Shown here one piece after another: positions 34,798-44,070 of a stretch of DNA of 64,000 nt. The notes below the pieces were generated by a model. The model was not told where the DNA came from and ran no database searches. It saw nothing but the letters and a program-made list of their open reading frames with translations. Source of the stretch: Paraburkholderia metrosideri (GTDB lineage Bacteria > Pseudomonadota > Gammaproteobacteria > Burkholderiales > Burkholderiaceae); assembly GCF_904848625.1 (NCBI RefSeq), contig NZ_CAJHCP010000013.1, forward strand, positions 1-64,000, written 5' to 3'. The position numbers were made by a program, and so were the translations under genes. Positions within the stretch are counted from its first letter, which is position 1. The number at the start of each line of letters is the position of its first letter.

Positions 34798-35839
34798 GCT
34801 GGGTCCTCTGTGTGGTCAGAAAGAAGGCGCGAGTGCGTCCGTCGCGATCACTTTGATCGTCGGGTTTCAAAGTGGGTTGGATGCGCTGCGTGCGCAACGA
34901 CATTATGTCGGGCCGGTTGATCGTTAGCGGTGGTGTTCAAGGCGGCGCGGTCCTTGAAATTCTGCTCGGCGCGCTAAATGAGCGTCAGCGCGGCGTGTTC
35001 CGCGGCCTGCGGCACGGGCAGATCTTCTCACGCAACTGATTCAGAATCTGCCTGTGTAGCGTTGCCACGACTCGCGCTCTATGTCATACGTATGATGTAG
35101 AAAATAGGTACGGTCGAGAATCTGTGCCACCAGGGATGCCCCTCGAAGGACTCGCGCGAACGTGCAGAGGACTTGCAGCAGGCGACGCACGCCCAACGTG
35201 ACGCGCCGCCCGCCGCGTGCGACATCCCGGCGAAGATTGCTGAGGTGCTCCGTCGCGGCCGGCCTGCCGGCCACTCCGGCTTGTCTGGAACGATGGACAG
35301 ACGGGCGTCCCGTTCGGCTCCTGAGCGAGGCGTCGCAGCAGGCGTGAGCAGTGCAAGCTCACTGCAAGAATGTGTGACCTCGTGAGCTACGACGAGAGAG
35401 GGTTGACCTTGACCATCACCTGGACGTTGTCGCCCACCATGCGCGGTCCTCATCGCTCGTCGTCATGGAGCGTTCGTCCGGAGCGGTCATCGAGAGTTGA
35501 CCGTCAGGTTACGGCGGCACAGCATCACGAAGCGGCGACCCACGTTACGAATGCCGATGCCGATGCCGTTGTCACGACGGAAGTCGGCTACAGTCTCGAA
35601 GTCCGGCGCAAGCCGTCTCGTGAACGGCATCTTTTCGATGCGATGCCGCGCTGCGAACGTCTGTTTTTCTTGTATGCGACTGGCAACAATTGACCCAGCC
35701 GGTGTTAAAACACGTGGATCGCCGAAACTCGATTAACTCGATAGCCGACGGTTTCCTAACGCGCTGACTGCGTCTCCCGAACGCGCCCATTCTTGGGCCT
35801 TATCTTTAGCAATCGACATTCGCGACCAGCGAAGACGCT
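34798..35839. other. gene-free region with mobile-element scars
   Basis: About 1040 bases with no intact gene. It includes the IS1182-type remnant listed separately; the rest gives only short Arg-rich frames in several phases with no recognisable domain. Confidence 0.5.
35497..35640 (-). mobile_element. degenerate IS1182-family transposase fragment
   Basis: The minus strand reads RRLAPDFETVADFRRDNG followed by RNVGRRFVMLCRRNLTVN. IS1182-family transposases carry RLAPDFKTIADFRRDNG near residue 120 followed by a [V/C]xRxFVxLCR helix, so the match is specific. Only about 45 codons remain, with no terminal repeats found. Confidence 0.65.
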
Positions 35840-37861
35840 ATGACAATAATAGGCAAGTTCGTGTCCCTCGTAAGCCGTCGCACCGTGCGGGCGGAAGGTC
35901 ATGTATTCGCTATCACGCCTGAGCGCATCGGGATCGCAGAAGGGATGCACGCCGCGCTTGCGATGGCGCCCATGCTCTGTGCCGCGGCGATGCTCGGTCG
36001 CTCGGATATCGCGTTCGGCGCCGTGGCGGCGTTCTGGAACTGTCTCTGCGATCCGCAAGGTTCGCGCTCACAGCGCCTGAAGGCGATGGCCATTTTTACG
36101 GCCATGGGCGTGGTCGTCATGCCGCTGGCGTCGTATGCCGCGCATTGGGGCTTTGCCGTCAGTATCGTCTCCCTGTTTGTGCTGGTTTTCCTTTGTGGAC
36201 TAACACGGTCTTACAAGCCGTCACTCGGGCCCATGCCGGCGCAGGCGGGGTTGATTGCCTCGCTCGCAGTCGTGATCGGCATTGCGTCGCCTGAGCCGCT
36301 TGCCGCTGCACTTGCTCACGGCGGCTATTTTCTGCTCGGGTCAGCTTGGACCATGCTGTTTTGCATCGTCCTCTGGCCGATCCCGTTCCCGCAGTCCGCG
36401 GGCTTCACGCTCGCGACGATCTTCGGCCGGCTCGCAGACATGGCCGGCTTTCTGGAGTCGCTGGATTCGCGGCCGGGAATGGACGTTCAGCGCTGGATCG
36501 AGTTCGATACCGTTCATAGGCGCGGGGTGCGCATGGCGATCGAGCGCGGCAGGGCATTGGCGGCGCACGATGTTCGCACCGGTCCCGATCTTGGCCCGGG
36601 TGTCGATGCCGCAGGCAGAGTGTTTTCCGCGCTGATCGCAATCGGTCATGTCCGACGTAACGCGGCAATAGCTATCGACAATGTCGATGGATCGCAGCCA
36701 TTGCTCCCCGCGCTGCGACAGTTGCTGCAAAACGTGGTCGCGCACGCACAGCGAGAACGACCGATTCCCGATCAGTTGATAGCACTGGCACACGCGCTGT
36801 TGCAGCAGACGGCTGGACGTACGGGCCCGGTAGCAAGCGCCGTTGCCCTCGCGGCACGGGCCATCGCTCATCTGGCAGACCGTCGATATGCGCTCGCAAT
36901 GGACTCCGCGACGCCCTCACCTGCCGCCCCCAGCGCGCTCAAGATCGAAAGGCTGGTTTGGGTCCACGCGCTGCGAGTAGCTGTCGCATCGGTGCTCGCT
37001 TTCATGATCGGCACATCGCTCAGTGTCACGTTTGCGTACTGGGGCGCGATTGCTGCAATCGTCGTGACCCAGCCGCTTTCTGCCAATACATGGTTGCGCG
37101 TGCTGGAGCGTGCATGCGGCAGCCTCATCGGCGGAATGATTGCCGCGGTTCTTCTGACAAGCCTGTCCAGTCCGGTCGCCGTGACATTCGCCATCTTGCT
37201 GCTGGCTGCGGTGACCGTCGCATTGAGGTTGGTGAACTATGGGCTATTCGTTGTCTTCCTGACGCCAATGTTCATGCTGATGTCCGATTTCATCCATCCG
37301 GCACAGGGACTGATTGTCGCTCGCCTGACCAATGAATTCGTGGGTGCCTGCGTCGGCGTCGCGGCGAGCTTTCTTCTCTGGCCGACAAAAGAGAGCAGCG
37401 CGCTGAATGCCGCGATCTCCGCCGCGATTTCAGCGAACATGGCGTTCGCGTCCGCCGCGCTCAGAATGTCAGGAGGATCGACCGGCGCGCTCGATCAACT
37501 TCAACGCGAAGCAGGTCTGGCCAGCTCGCGGCTCGAAGTGACGAGAGAACGTATGCTCCTGGAGGGCCAGCGGCGATCGGCGCGGCTCGACCAACTGCAG
37601 AATCTGACCGTCGCGACGCGGATGGTGTGCGGCGCCGCCGCGGTGATCGAAGTCCTTCGCAACGGCAAACCGGACGCACACGATCAGGAGAGAGCCAATC
37701 GTTACGATCAGATGACCGCCAGGCTGATAGATGCCTTGACGTCGACAGAATCGATGCAACTGACACCGTCTTCGGAAGCGCCCGCAGATGACCTCGAACA
37801 GGCGGTCCAGCATCTCACAACCGCATTTGATCGTTATGTGAGAGCCCGTACGGAGCGCTAG
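35840..37861 (+). CDS. FUSC-family membrane protein (aromatic acid exporter type)
   Basis: A 673-residue inner-membrane protein. Two hydrophobic blocks of about six helices each (residues 35-195 and 375-520) are separated by a soluble region, and a helical C-terminal domain follows; this is the fusaric-acid-resistance/YccS/AaeB layout. The second block includes VTFAYWGAIAAIVVTQPLSA and the loop RVLERACGSLIGG, typical of FUSC proteins. Members usually export aromatic acids together with membrane-fusion and outer-membrane partners; none is adjacent. Confidence 0.88.
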   Translation: MTIIGKFVSLVSRRTVRAEGHVFAITPERIGIAEGMHAALAMAPMLCAAAMLGRSDIAFGAVAAFWNCLCDPQGSRSQRLKAMAIFTAMGVVVMPLASYAAHWGFAVSIVSLFVLVFLCGLTRSYKPSLGPMPAQAGLIASLAVVIGIASPEPLAAALAHGGYFLLGSAWTMLFCIVLWPIPFPQSAGFTLATIFGRLADMAGFLESLDSRPGMDVQRWIEFDTVHRRGVRMAIERGRALAAHDVRTGPDLGPGVDAAGRVFSALIAIGHVRRNAAIAIDNVDGSQPLLPALRQLLQNVVAHAQRERPIPDQLIALAHALLQQTAGRTGPVASAVALAARAIAHLADRRYALAMDSATPSPAAPSALKIERLVWVHALRVAVASVLAFMIGTSLSVTFAYWGAIAAIVVTQPLSANTWLRVLERACGSLIGGMIAAVLLTSLSSPVAVTFAILLLAAVTVALRLVNYGLFVVFLTPMFMLMSDFIHPAQGLIVARLTNEFVGACVGVAASFLLWPTKESSALNAAISAAISANMAFASAALRMSGGSTGALDQLQREAGLASSRLEVTRERMLLEGQRRSARLDQLQNLTVATRMVCGAAAVIEVLRNGKPDAHDQERANRYDQMTARLIDALTSTESMQLTPSSEAPADDLEQAVQHLTTAFDRYVRARTER

Positions 37862-38058
37862 CGGGTTCTGTTTGAGGAAGGCCGCGCGGGGCTTGTCCTG
37901 CACGTAGACGGTTAACCAGAAGGCACGATGCGCGTTGAGTTCGACGTGCGCCACACGTAGATGTCGATGCAGAATTGACCGCTCAAATTCGCTGGAAATC
38001 ACGAGCAAAAGCAACCCCCGGCCGAGGTAATCACCCCGTGCCGCGGGACTATACCGGC

Positions 38059-38868
38059 TTACGTACGCTCGGCGAACAAGCTTTGCAGCTCGCTGTGGGC
38101 CATGTAGTCGCCCCCCATCGGGCCGGACTCGCCCTTTTCAACAAACGCCTTGGCCAGTCGCGCCGCGTGGTTCCAGATTATCTGCGGAATGCCGGAGCCG
38201 GAGGACAAACGCACGACGCCCAGCTTTTGCAGTTCGGCGGAATCGGCCAGGCCGGGCCATGCCATGAGGGCGGTCGGGATCGGTGAACCCTTGACCACGG
38301 TTCTGATGTCCCTGGCATCGGTCAGTGCTGGCAGGAAGATACTGCTGGCGCCCGCTTTGCCATACAGTTCGGCGCGCTTGATCGATTCTTCGGCACGCTT
38401 CGGCTCATCGACCAGTTGTTGCAGATAGACGTCGGAACGCGCATTGATCCAGAGGTCGATGCCTGCCTTTTCCGCAGCAGCCCGCACCGCTTCGATTTTC
38501 GCTGCCAGCACCGAGGGAGCGTCCTGACCGTCTTCGATATTGATGCCGACGACGCCGGCGTCCAGGATTGGTTTGATATTCTCCGCGACTTTTTTGGGGT
38601 CATCGGAATAGCCAGCTTCGAAATCGATCGACAGCGGTACGCGGATCACACGGGTGATGGTGGCAGCCACCTCAGCCTGTAACCTGGCCGGTGCCAGATT
38701 TCCATCGGGATAACCCAGAGCCTAGACTACTCCCGCGCCGGTGGTGGCAATTGCCTTGGCACCTTGCGCTTCAAAGATGCGCGCGCTACCCGCATCCCAG
38801 GCATTCGGCAGGTTCAGGATCGAAGGCCCTTTATGAAGGTCGGCGAAGACCTTGTCGAGTTTGCTCAT
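38059..38868 (-). pseudogene. isocitrate lyase/PEP mutase family protein with nonsense codon
   Basis: From ATG 38868 (GAGGAAAAG upstream) the frame reads MSKLDKVFADLHKGPSILNL and PNAWDAGSARIFEAQGAKAI, then TAG at 38722-38724 (codon 49) where relatives have Trp in GAGVAWALGYPDG. It continues in frame, ALGYPDGNLAPARL, through SIDFEAGYSDDP and GINIEDG to the stop at 38059, giving 269 codons, the family length. One TGG-to-TAG change therefore disables an otherwise complete gene. Internal initiation at 38670 could make only a 203-residue piece lacking the N-terminal strands. Confidence 0.85.
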
Positions 38869-39038
38869 TGTCTTTTCCTCGTGAGGTGGCGTAAGTCAAC
38901 AGCGGGGTGGGAAGTCAGTTAAGGGTGACCGGTGATAAGCAGTTTGTTCTTCATGGTCTTGCAGAAGGTCCGCAAAATGTCGCCTTCTGTCCATTTCCGG
39001 CTGGCTTTCGCGGCTTACCCGGCTCACCGATAACGCGG

Positions 39039-39677
39039 TCATCTCACATACATGGCGTCATATTTGGCTAACTGAGGAAACCCTTCATATTGGTCACTGT
39101 GGTCGCCCTCATGGTTCTCGTATCCGGGACGAGTCAGCAAGCCACGCGGCTTCACCCAGCTGTAAATGGAACGGACCGGCATCTCATTCCAGGCGATGTT
39201 GAAGGCGCCAATTTTCGGGAAGAACTGCAGCTCGCTGTAGGGCAGGTGATCATGGATCCACCATGCAAGCGATTGCCACTGTTTCCCCTCGGCCAGTTTG
39301 TCGACGAACCAGGGCATGACAATCGTGGCCATCGCGCCAAAATGACCGGCAGCATCGCGCTGATCCCAGATGTGGCGCGCGCGGTCACGTTCTTTGGTCG
39401 CACAACTCAGGTCATGGAGATTTCCGAACTCATTCACCTCGGGTGCCCGGTATCCGGAGCGTAGAGAGATCCGGCCAAATGTCGCCTGCAAAGGCTCCAG
39501 CAATAGTTCGCAAAGATGCCGACCTGCAGTGACAGCAAGATCAGGATTGTCTGGAAGGTTCGGAAACCCGTTGATGGCCGCAATTTCGCTGAACATGAAT
39601 TCGCGCATAAAGAAATTGCGCGACAGACGGGTGCGGCCCAGGTTCTCCAGACCACGAACAGTACGGACCGGTCTCAT
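39039..39677 (-). CDS. peptidase M15-like protein
   Basis: A 212-residue protein. Residues 20-80 (LSRNFFMREFMFSEIAAING to FGRISLRSGYRAPEVNEFG) match the D-Ala-D-Ala carboxypeptidase/phage endolysin M15 fold start. The usual SQHxxGxAxD metal site is replaced by RHIWDQRDAAGHFGAMATIV, so His and Asp are present but the spacing is unusual; WWIHDHLPYSELQFFPKIGAFNIAWNE would supply the remainder. There is no signal peptide. The ATG overlaps the stop of the upstream gene (ATGA), and GAGGAGA precedes it. Catalytic activity is uncertain. Confidence 0.65.
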   Translation of the reverse strand: MRPVRTVRGLENLGRTRLSRNFFMREFMFSEIAAINGFPNLPDNPDLAVTAGRHLCELLLEPLQATFGRISLRSGYRAPEVNEFGNLHDLSCATKERDRARHIWDQRDAAGHFGAMATIVMPWFVDKLAEGKQWQSLAWWIHDHLPYSELQFFPKIGAFNIAWNEMPVRSIYSWVKPRGLLTRPGYENHEGDHSDQYEGFPQLAKYDAMYVR

Positions 39678-40183
39678 AAGATGTTCTCCTCGAATGGAAA
39701 AGGCCTGCGGGTAAGCCCGATCAGATCAACCATGGTCTCAGGCGAGAGGACAGCAGCGCTCCGGTCCCAGGTCTCGCTGTCGATCTCGCCGCCTTTCAGC
39801 AAGCACCGCACGAAGTCGTGCACCGCGAAATCCTCTTCTCGCGCGTAAGGCGGTCGGCGACCCATGCGGATGTGCTCCACGACTTCTTTCGACAGGCCTT
39901 CCGCAATAGTCAGTGGCGCGTGATGCGTGAAGACAAAATTTGCCTCCCATTCGAAGGCGACCAGTCAGATCGTGTGTTCGATCATGCGCTTCGTCAGGGG
40001 GCTATCGAAACGCAGATAGTTACCCACCTCCATCAGGCCATTGGCCAGCTTTGGCGAATACAACCAGGCCCGGAAAGGACCGCTGACGCCACCACGCGGC
40101 CCCCTCGACAAGCGATCGTGAATGGTCCGCTGCTCAGACGTCAGTGCGTCGTATGACAGCAGTGGGAAACGCGGCTCGAACAT
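39674..40183 (-). pseudogene. carboxymuconolactone decarboxylase family protein with nonsense codon
   Basis: The frame begins MFEPRFPLLSYDALTSEQRT with AAGGGA before the ATG and continues to RFDSPLTKRMIEHTI, where codon 73 (39965-39967) is TGA. Reading on in frame gives LVAFEWEANFVFTHHAPLTI and EEDFAVHDFVRCLLKGGEID to a natural stop that overlaps the next ATG. The family core EWEANFVFTHHAP (AhpD-like) thus lies beyond the stop, so the first 72 residues alone cannot be active. It sits 13 bases after a RidA gene. Confidence 0.8.
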
Positions 40184-40196
40184 GTGTGAGTCCCTT

Positions 40197-40583
40197 TTAC
40201 GTCCCCGCCGCGAAGACTTCGACTTCGACCAGGATTTCAGGTTTGACCATCTGGTTCACGACGGACAACATGAAAGTCGGTCGCACGTCGCCGAGAATTT
40301 CCGCGCGCACGCGACCATAGGTCTGGATGTCTTCCTTGTTGATCAGAGTCGAGACGACTTTGACGATGTTTTGCGGACCCATGCCGGCCTTTTCCAGGGC
40401 CTCCAGGATGCTGCCCCAGGCGAGGCGGGTCTGAGCTTCGATGCCTTCAGGCAAGTTGCCGTTCTTGTCCATGCCTGGGGTGCCGGAAGTGATGAGCCAA
40501 CGCTGATTCGGCTCGATGATCAGCGCATCGCTGTACTTGAAAATGTGGCGGGAAATGCCGACGTCAACGGTGGTGTGTGCCAT
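40197..40583 (-). CDS. RidA-family protein (enamine/imine deaminase type)
   Basis: A 128-residue protein of the RidA/YjgF family, expected to form trimers. SGTPGMDKNGNLPEGIEAQTR and the C-terminal MVKPEILVEVEVFAA are typical; the Arg of RPTFMLSV corresponds to the conserved substrate-binding arginine. Length is normal. GAAAGGA precedes the ATG. It appears to be first in a tight minus-strand run with the broken decarboxylase and the M15-like gene. A divergent subgroup such as aminoacrylate or aminomuconate deaminases is possible, which would fit the decarboxylase neighbour. Confidence 0.88.
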   Translation of the reverse strand: MAHTTVDVGISRHIFKYSDALIIEPNQRWLITSGTPGMDKNGNLPEGIEAQTRLAWGSILEALEKAGMGPQNIVKVVSTLINKEDIQTYGRVRAEILGDVRPTFMLSVVNQMVKPEILVEVEVFAAGT

Positions 40584-40729
40584 GATCGTTTCCTTTCAGT
40601 AGAGGTAGGTGACAGACTCATTGTTGACCTCTCAGGACTGGAAGGAAATGGACGGTGTCGTTTTCGGGATGCCTGAGCACCGGCCGAGGACTTTCTGCAC
40701 GGGCGCGAGAACCCTGCGCGCTCACACGG

Positions 40730-42142
40730 CTATTTCCCGTCAGACAGGGAGGCCCACAGGTGCATGCTGGCAAGACTACGGTGCGGGCTGAACCTGAACA
40801 TCAACCGACCCGCTTCCTCCGCGTCTGGACGCGCTTCGGACGGGTAAAGACGCTGTAGCGCGGTCGCCAGGCCACTGTCTCCGACCGGCGCTGCGTCGGC
40901 GAATCCGGTGCGCATCATCACGTAGCGCGCCGTCCAGATTCCAATGCCTTTCTGCGCGACCAAAGCATCCTGCGCTGCAACAGCCGAGCCGTCGAGTAAG
41001 CCCTCGATGTCCAAGTGACCGCCCGCGATCTGCTCGGCCGCCGAGATCACGTAGTTGGCTTTGGAGCCGGAATAGCGGATCTTGCGGAGCGGCTCGATTC
41101 CCAGGTGGGCCAATTGTTCGGCCGTGGGATGCACCCGCATGTCGTAGATTTTTTCACCCGCCAGGTTGATCATGTCGCGTCGCAGCGCGGCGGCGAACGT
41201 GAGATTGATCTGCTGACCCGTGATGGCCCAGCAAAGGGCATCGAAGGCGCTCGGCAGGAGTGGGACGCGCAATCCCCTGCGCGTTTTGACGATCTCGGGA
41301 TGGCGCTGCTCGAATGCCGAGATGTCGTTGGACAATCCCAGCATCCGTAGCGCAGACTGTTGCAGAAAGGCCATGCTCTCGCGGCCAAGGTTCTTTTCGG
41401 TCGCGACTTTTACCGTCGCGCGACCGGCACCGATGGCAATCTCGATGATGGCGGGACCATCCGCGGTGTGCAACGCCTTCCAGATCCGCTGCCCTTCCGC
41501 CCGTTCACTCGGGCTTTGCACGTCGCGCCCGTGGTAACCGACTGCCTCCTGCGGGCGATAGGATGTTGGAAGATGCAACGCAAACCCCTTTTTGGCGTTC
41601 AGATTGCCGTAGTCGGACGGCAGCATCGCGTACTCCGCGACAAACGCTTCCTCGAATACTTTCCTCGAAGAAAAACCAGCGTCTGCACCCGCGATCTCCG
41701 GCGGCGACCCGGCAGTTATCGCTTTGGCTGCGTGGCGGGCTTGAACGCGGCGCAACCACTGCGCAGCAGTCATGTGCGCGTGGTCGCGATAAAGATCTTC
41801 TAGTTGATCGACCGGAAGATTGGCGCGCTGTATCAGGTCGGCCACTGAGGTAAATTCGGTGGGACTGGCCGAGAAGCCGCGCAGGAGGTCTTGAAAAAGC
41901 GTCAGGCTCGCCTTTTCTCCGTCATGGAAGCGGTCGGGGCGGCAAACCTTGCAAGGTCGCAGACCGGCGTTCTTCGCAGAGGTCTCGGTCGTGAAAAGCT
42001 GGACGTCTTCACCCTTCGTTGCGCGGACCGTACAGGAAGGCAGGCTGTAAGTGCCCGCCTTCATGTAGCCAATCAAGAATTTCCCATCCAGCTGCCCCTT
42101 ACGGGCCAGCGCTTTGTTCCAGGCAGGCGTGGCGGACGGCAT
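40730..42142 (-). CDS. Ada-type sensor fused to AlkA DNA-3-methyladenine glycosylase
   Basis: A 470-residue repair protein. Residues 5-70 resemble the Ada zinc domain, but only three cysteines remain (Cys37, Cys64, Cys67); the methyl-accepting Cys38 of E. coli Ada aligns with Ser33 in TYSLPSC. An AraC-like HTH follows (about 110-185). Residues 230-465 are an AlkA-type HhH-GPD glycosylase: AITGQQINLTFAAALRR, KGIGIWTARYVMMR and catalytic Asp422 in PVGDSGL. The start overlaps the stop of ogt in TGATG, implying coupled translation. It should excise alkylated purines; methylphosphotriester sensing by the normal route looks lost. Confidence 0.88.
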   Translation of the reverse strand: MPSATPAWNKALARKGQLDGKFLIGYMKAGTYSLPSCTVRATKGEDVQLFTTETSAKNAGLRPCKVCRPDRFHDGEKASLTLFQDLLRGFSASPTEFTSVADLIQRANLPVDQLEDLYRDHAHMTAAQWLRRVQARHAAKAITAGSPPEIAGADAGFSSRKVFEEAFVAEYAMLPSDYGNLNAKKGFALHLPTSYRPQEAVGYHGRDVQSPSERAEGQRIWKALHTADGPAIIEIAIGAGRATVKVATEKNLGRESMAFLQQSALRMLGLSNDISAFEQRHPEIVKTRRGLRVPLLPSAFDALCWAITGQQINLTFAAALRRDMINLAGEKIYDMRVHPTAEQLAHLGIEPLRKIRYSGSKANYVISAAEQIAGGHLDIEGLLDGSAVAAQDALVAQKGIGIWTARYVMMRTGFADAAPVGDSGLATALQRLYPSEARPDAEEAGRLMFRFSPHRSLASMHLWASLSDGK

Positions 42143-42681
42143 CAGGCGCTAGCCCCATGCCGGATCCCCTTGAAACCTTCCAGGGCCAGCAATTGCTCTT
42201 TTGCCTTCAGGCCGCCGGCAAAACCGGTCAGGTCACCGGAGGCGCCGATCACACGGTGACAGGGTGCGATGATCGCGATCGGATTCTTGTTACTGGCACC
42301 ACCGACGGCCCGTACGCTCTTCGGGTTGCCGATCTGCGTGGCGATTTCTCCGTAAGTGCGGGTTTCGCCGAACGGGATCCTGAGCAGAGCTTCCCAAACC
42401 TTGTTCTGGAAGTCCGTACCAGCGAAATCCATCTTGACGTCGAATGTCTTGCGCTGGCCGGAAAAATATTCGGCCAACTGGCGCTCGGTCTGCACGAGAA
42501 TCGGATGCTCGTTGTCTTCGCCGACGATGTTCAGCGGAATGCGCTTTGCGTCGGTTTTTTCCTTCTCCCATAGGATAGCGGCAAGGCCGTCATCGCTGGC
42601 GACTAACCGTAGCCCGCCGATCGCGGAAGTGACGTCCTTGTAGTAGTAGCTCTTCGTGAACCTGTTCTTGACCGTGTTCAT
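42142..42681 (-). CDS. ogt: methylated-DNA--protein-cysteine S-methyltransferase (first copy)
   Basis: A 179-residue O6-alkylguanine-DNA alkyltransferase. The acceptor is Cys141 in IAPCHRVIG; the HTH and recognition region FQNKVWEALLRIPFGETRTY precedes it. It removes alkyl groups from O6-guanine in a suicide reaction. The stop overlaps the start of the Ada-AlkA fusion by one base, so the two form a repair operon. A second, separate Ogt is encoded at 45885-46451 with similar sequence, suggesting duplication. Confidence 0.92.
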   Translation of the reverse strand: MNTVKNRFTKSYYYKDVTSAIGGLRLVASDDGLAAILWEKEKTDAKRIPLNIVGEDNEHPILVQTERQLAEYFSGQRKTFDVKMDFAGTDFQNKVWEALLRIPFGETRTYGEIATQIGNPKSVRAVGGASNKNPIAIIAPCHRVIGASGDLTGFAGGLKAKEQLLALEGFKGIRHGASA

Positions 42682-42933
42682 GGTTGACTCCTATGTGACT
42701 CGGAAATGCCGCTCTCGCAATGAAAGACAGACTGTGACTCGAGTATAGAGTTTGCATTTTGAAGCGCCATGGCCAGGCCACGAATCGAGACTCAAGGGCG
42801 CGTTTCCTGGACTGTGACGCACGTTGCTACATCCAGCCCGAAAGAGAGTGTCGCAACCTGGAAACGGGCAGCGCACATTGAACACCTGGACTGCTCATTG
42901 TCTTGCACTCGACCCGTCAGTTCACGCGAATGC

Positions 42934-43563
42934 TTATCTCATACCTGACGGCTTCCCAGACGTCTGAGCCGAGCTCTGAAAGTTGATACTAATTCTGCGT
43001 TCGCCGCCATCAGATTCCTTGGGCACGCTGTGCACCCAATCCGTCTGTGCCCGGCCTCCCATGACGATCAAATCACCAGATGCCGGCCTGAACACAATTG
43101 ACTTGCCCCCTGCCCTCGGTTTGATCAGAAAGCGGCGGGTTGCTCCGAGCGTCAGTACGGGAACAATCGTCTCAGAACAATGACGTGAAATAGTGTCTCG
43201 ATGCCAGCTGGTGCTGTCCTGTCCGTCGCGATAGAAGTTCATCCACAGGCCGTCGTAGCGGACTCCATAGTGCTTGGACAATGCCTGACACGCGTCGACC
43301 AGCACTTTTTCCGGCGCCTCCCGAACATCCCGGTATTCTCCAGTTAGCCGGGGTTCACGAAACACCTGCTCGAACATACGGCGATCGCGTTGTTCCCATG
43401 CGACCGACGTGACAAGTCGATCGAGAAGCGTCCGCGAGCCCGACATCCACCCAGGGACGACTTCAATCCAGGAATGAGCGTCTAACGCTTGCCGCTTGGC
43501 CGACCTGAAATCGAAATTCCCAGTCGTCAGCGATTCCGCGGCCTCAAATAGATCTTGTTGCAT
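42934..43563 (-). CDS. alkB: AlkB-type 2-oxoglutarate/Fe(II) dioxygenase
   Basis: A 209-residue oxidative DNA-demethylase-like protein. The iron ligands are visible as His and Asp in STSWHRDTISRH and His in DWVHSVPKE; the 2-oxoglutarate-binding arginines are in GGERRISINFQ. GLWMNFYRDGQDSTSWH and LTLGATRRFLIKP are typical. It would reverse 1-methyladenine and 3-methylcytosine damage. The ATG at 43563 is chosen because GGAG lies nine bases upstream; 43569 and 43602 are alternative starts. Same strand as the ogt and Ada-AlkA genes, 250 bases upstream. Confidence 0.88.
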   Translation of the reverse strand: MQQDLFEAAESLTTGNFDFRSAKRQALDAHSWIEVVPGWMSGSRTLLDRLVTSVAWEQRDRRMFEQVFREPRLTGEYRDVREAPEKVLVDACQALSKHYGVRYDGLWMNFYRDGQDSTSWHRDTISRHCSETIVPVLTLGATRRFLIKPRAGGKSIVFRPASGDLIVMGGRAQTDWVHSVPKESDGGERRISINFQSSAQTSGKPSGMR

Positions 43564-44070
43564 GTGCATAAGCTCCACGTTCCGTTCGTCACCTATTCGC
43601 ACTTGATTCTGTACTCCCGTTTCACCACCTCAGAGCTTATCCGGGGACTCGCCGGGAGGAAGCCGTTTTATGTGTCCAATCGTCCAAACCAGACATCTTC
43701 CAGGATGCCCAGCGGGGAAAGCTCCTTGGACTCAATTTCAGGACTTCTCGATCCAGGAGGGAGCGCACGCTTCTCGTGTTAGCTTTTTAGGGGAATGTGT
43801 TGTTGTCACACGCAAAGCGCATTTAGAACACAACTCCACCACGGAAAGCATGATGGCGGCGGAAAGTCGTCAGTGACTTTTCACAGCGGGTATCTTCAAG
43901 TCCGGCGTGGGTACTTCTCCGTCCACACAGCCGTATGTATTGCAAATGAGAGGTAAGCTTGGCAAGTTCCGGACGATTGGACACAAAAACCGGACAGCCG
44001 GACGCACGCAAGACGACTAAAATTTTTTGCTGATCAATGACCCATTTGCACCCGTAAGGAATAAAGAGCA
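43564..44070. promoter_or_regulatory. divergent region with three CCGGAC repeats
   Basis: No gene is seen between alkB and the divergent AraC-type regulator. CCGGAC occurs at 43969-43974, 43990-43995 and 43998-44003, the first two 21 bases apart (two helical turns). They lie 70-100 bases upstream of the regulator start and may be its operator. Confidence 0.4.

Noticed and set aside
35395..35445. MVGDNVQVMVKVNPL, reminiscent of the EF-Tu C-terminal domain
   Set aside because: Too short, and flanking sequence does not continue the similarity in any frame.
38722..38724. Possible programmed recoding of in-frame stops (also 39965-39967 and 14683-14685)
   Set aside because: Three different stop codons are involved, no shared downstream signal is seen, and one gene also shows decay of key residues; loss of function is simpler.
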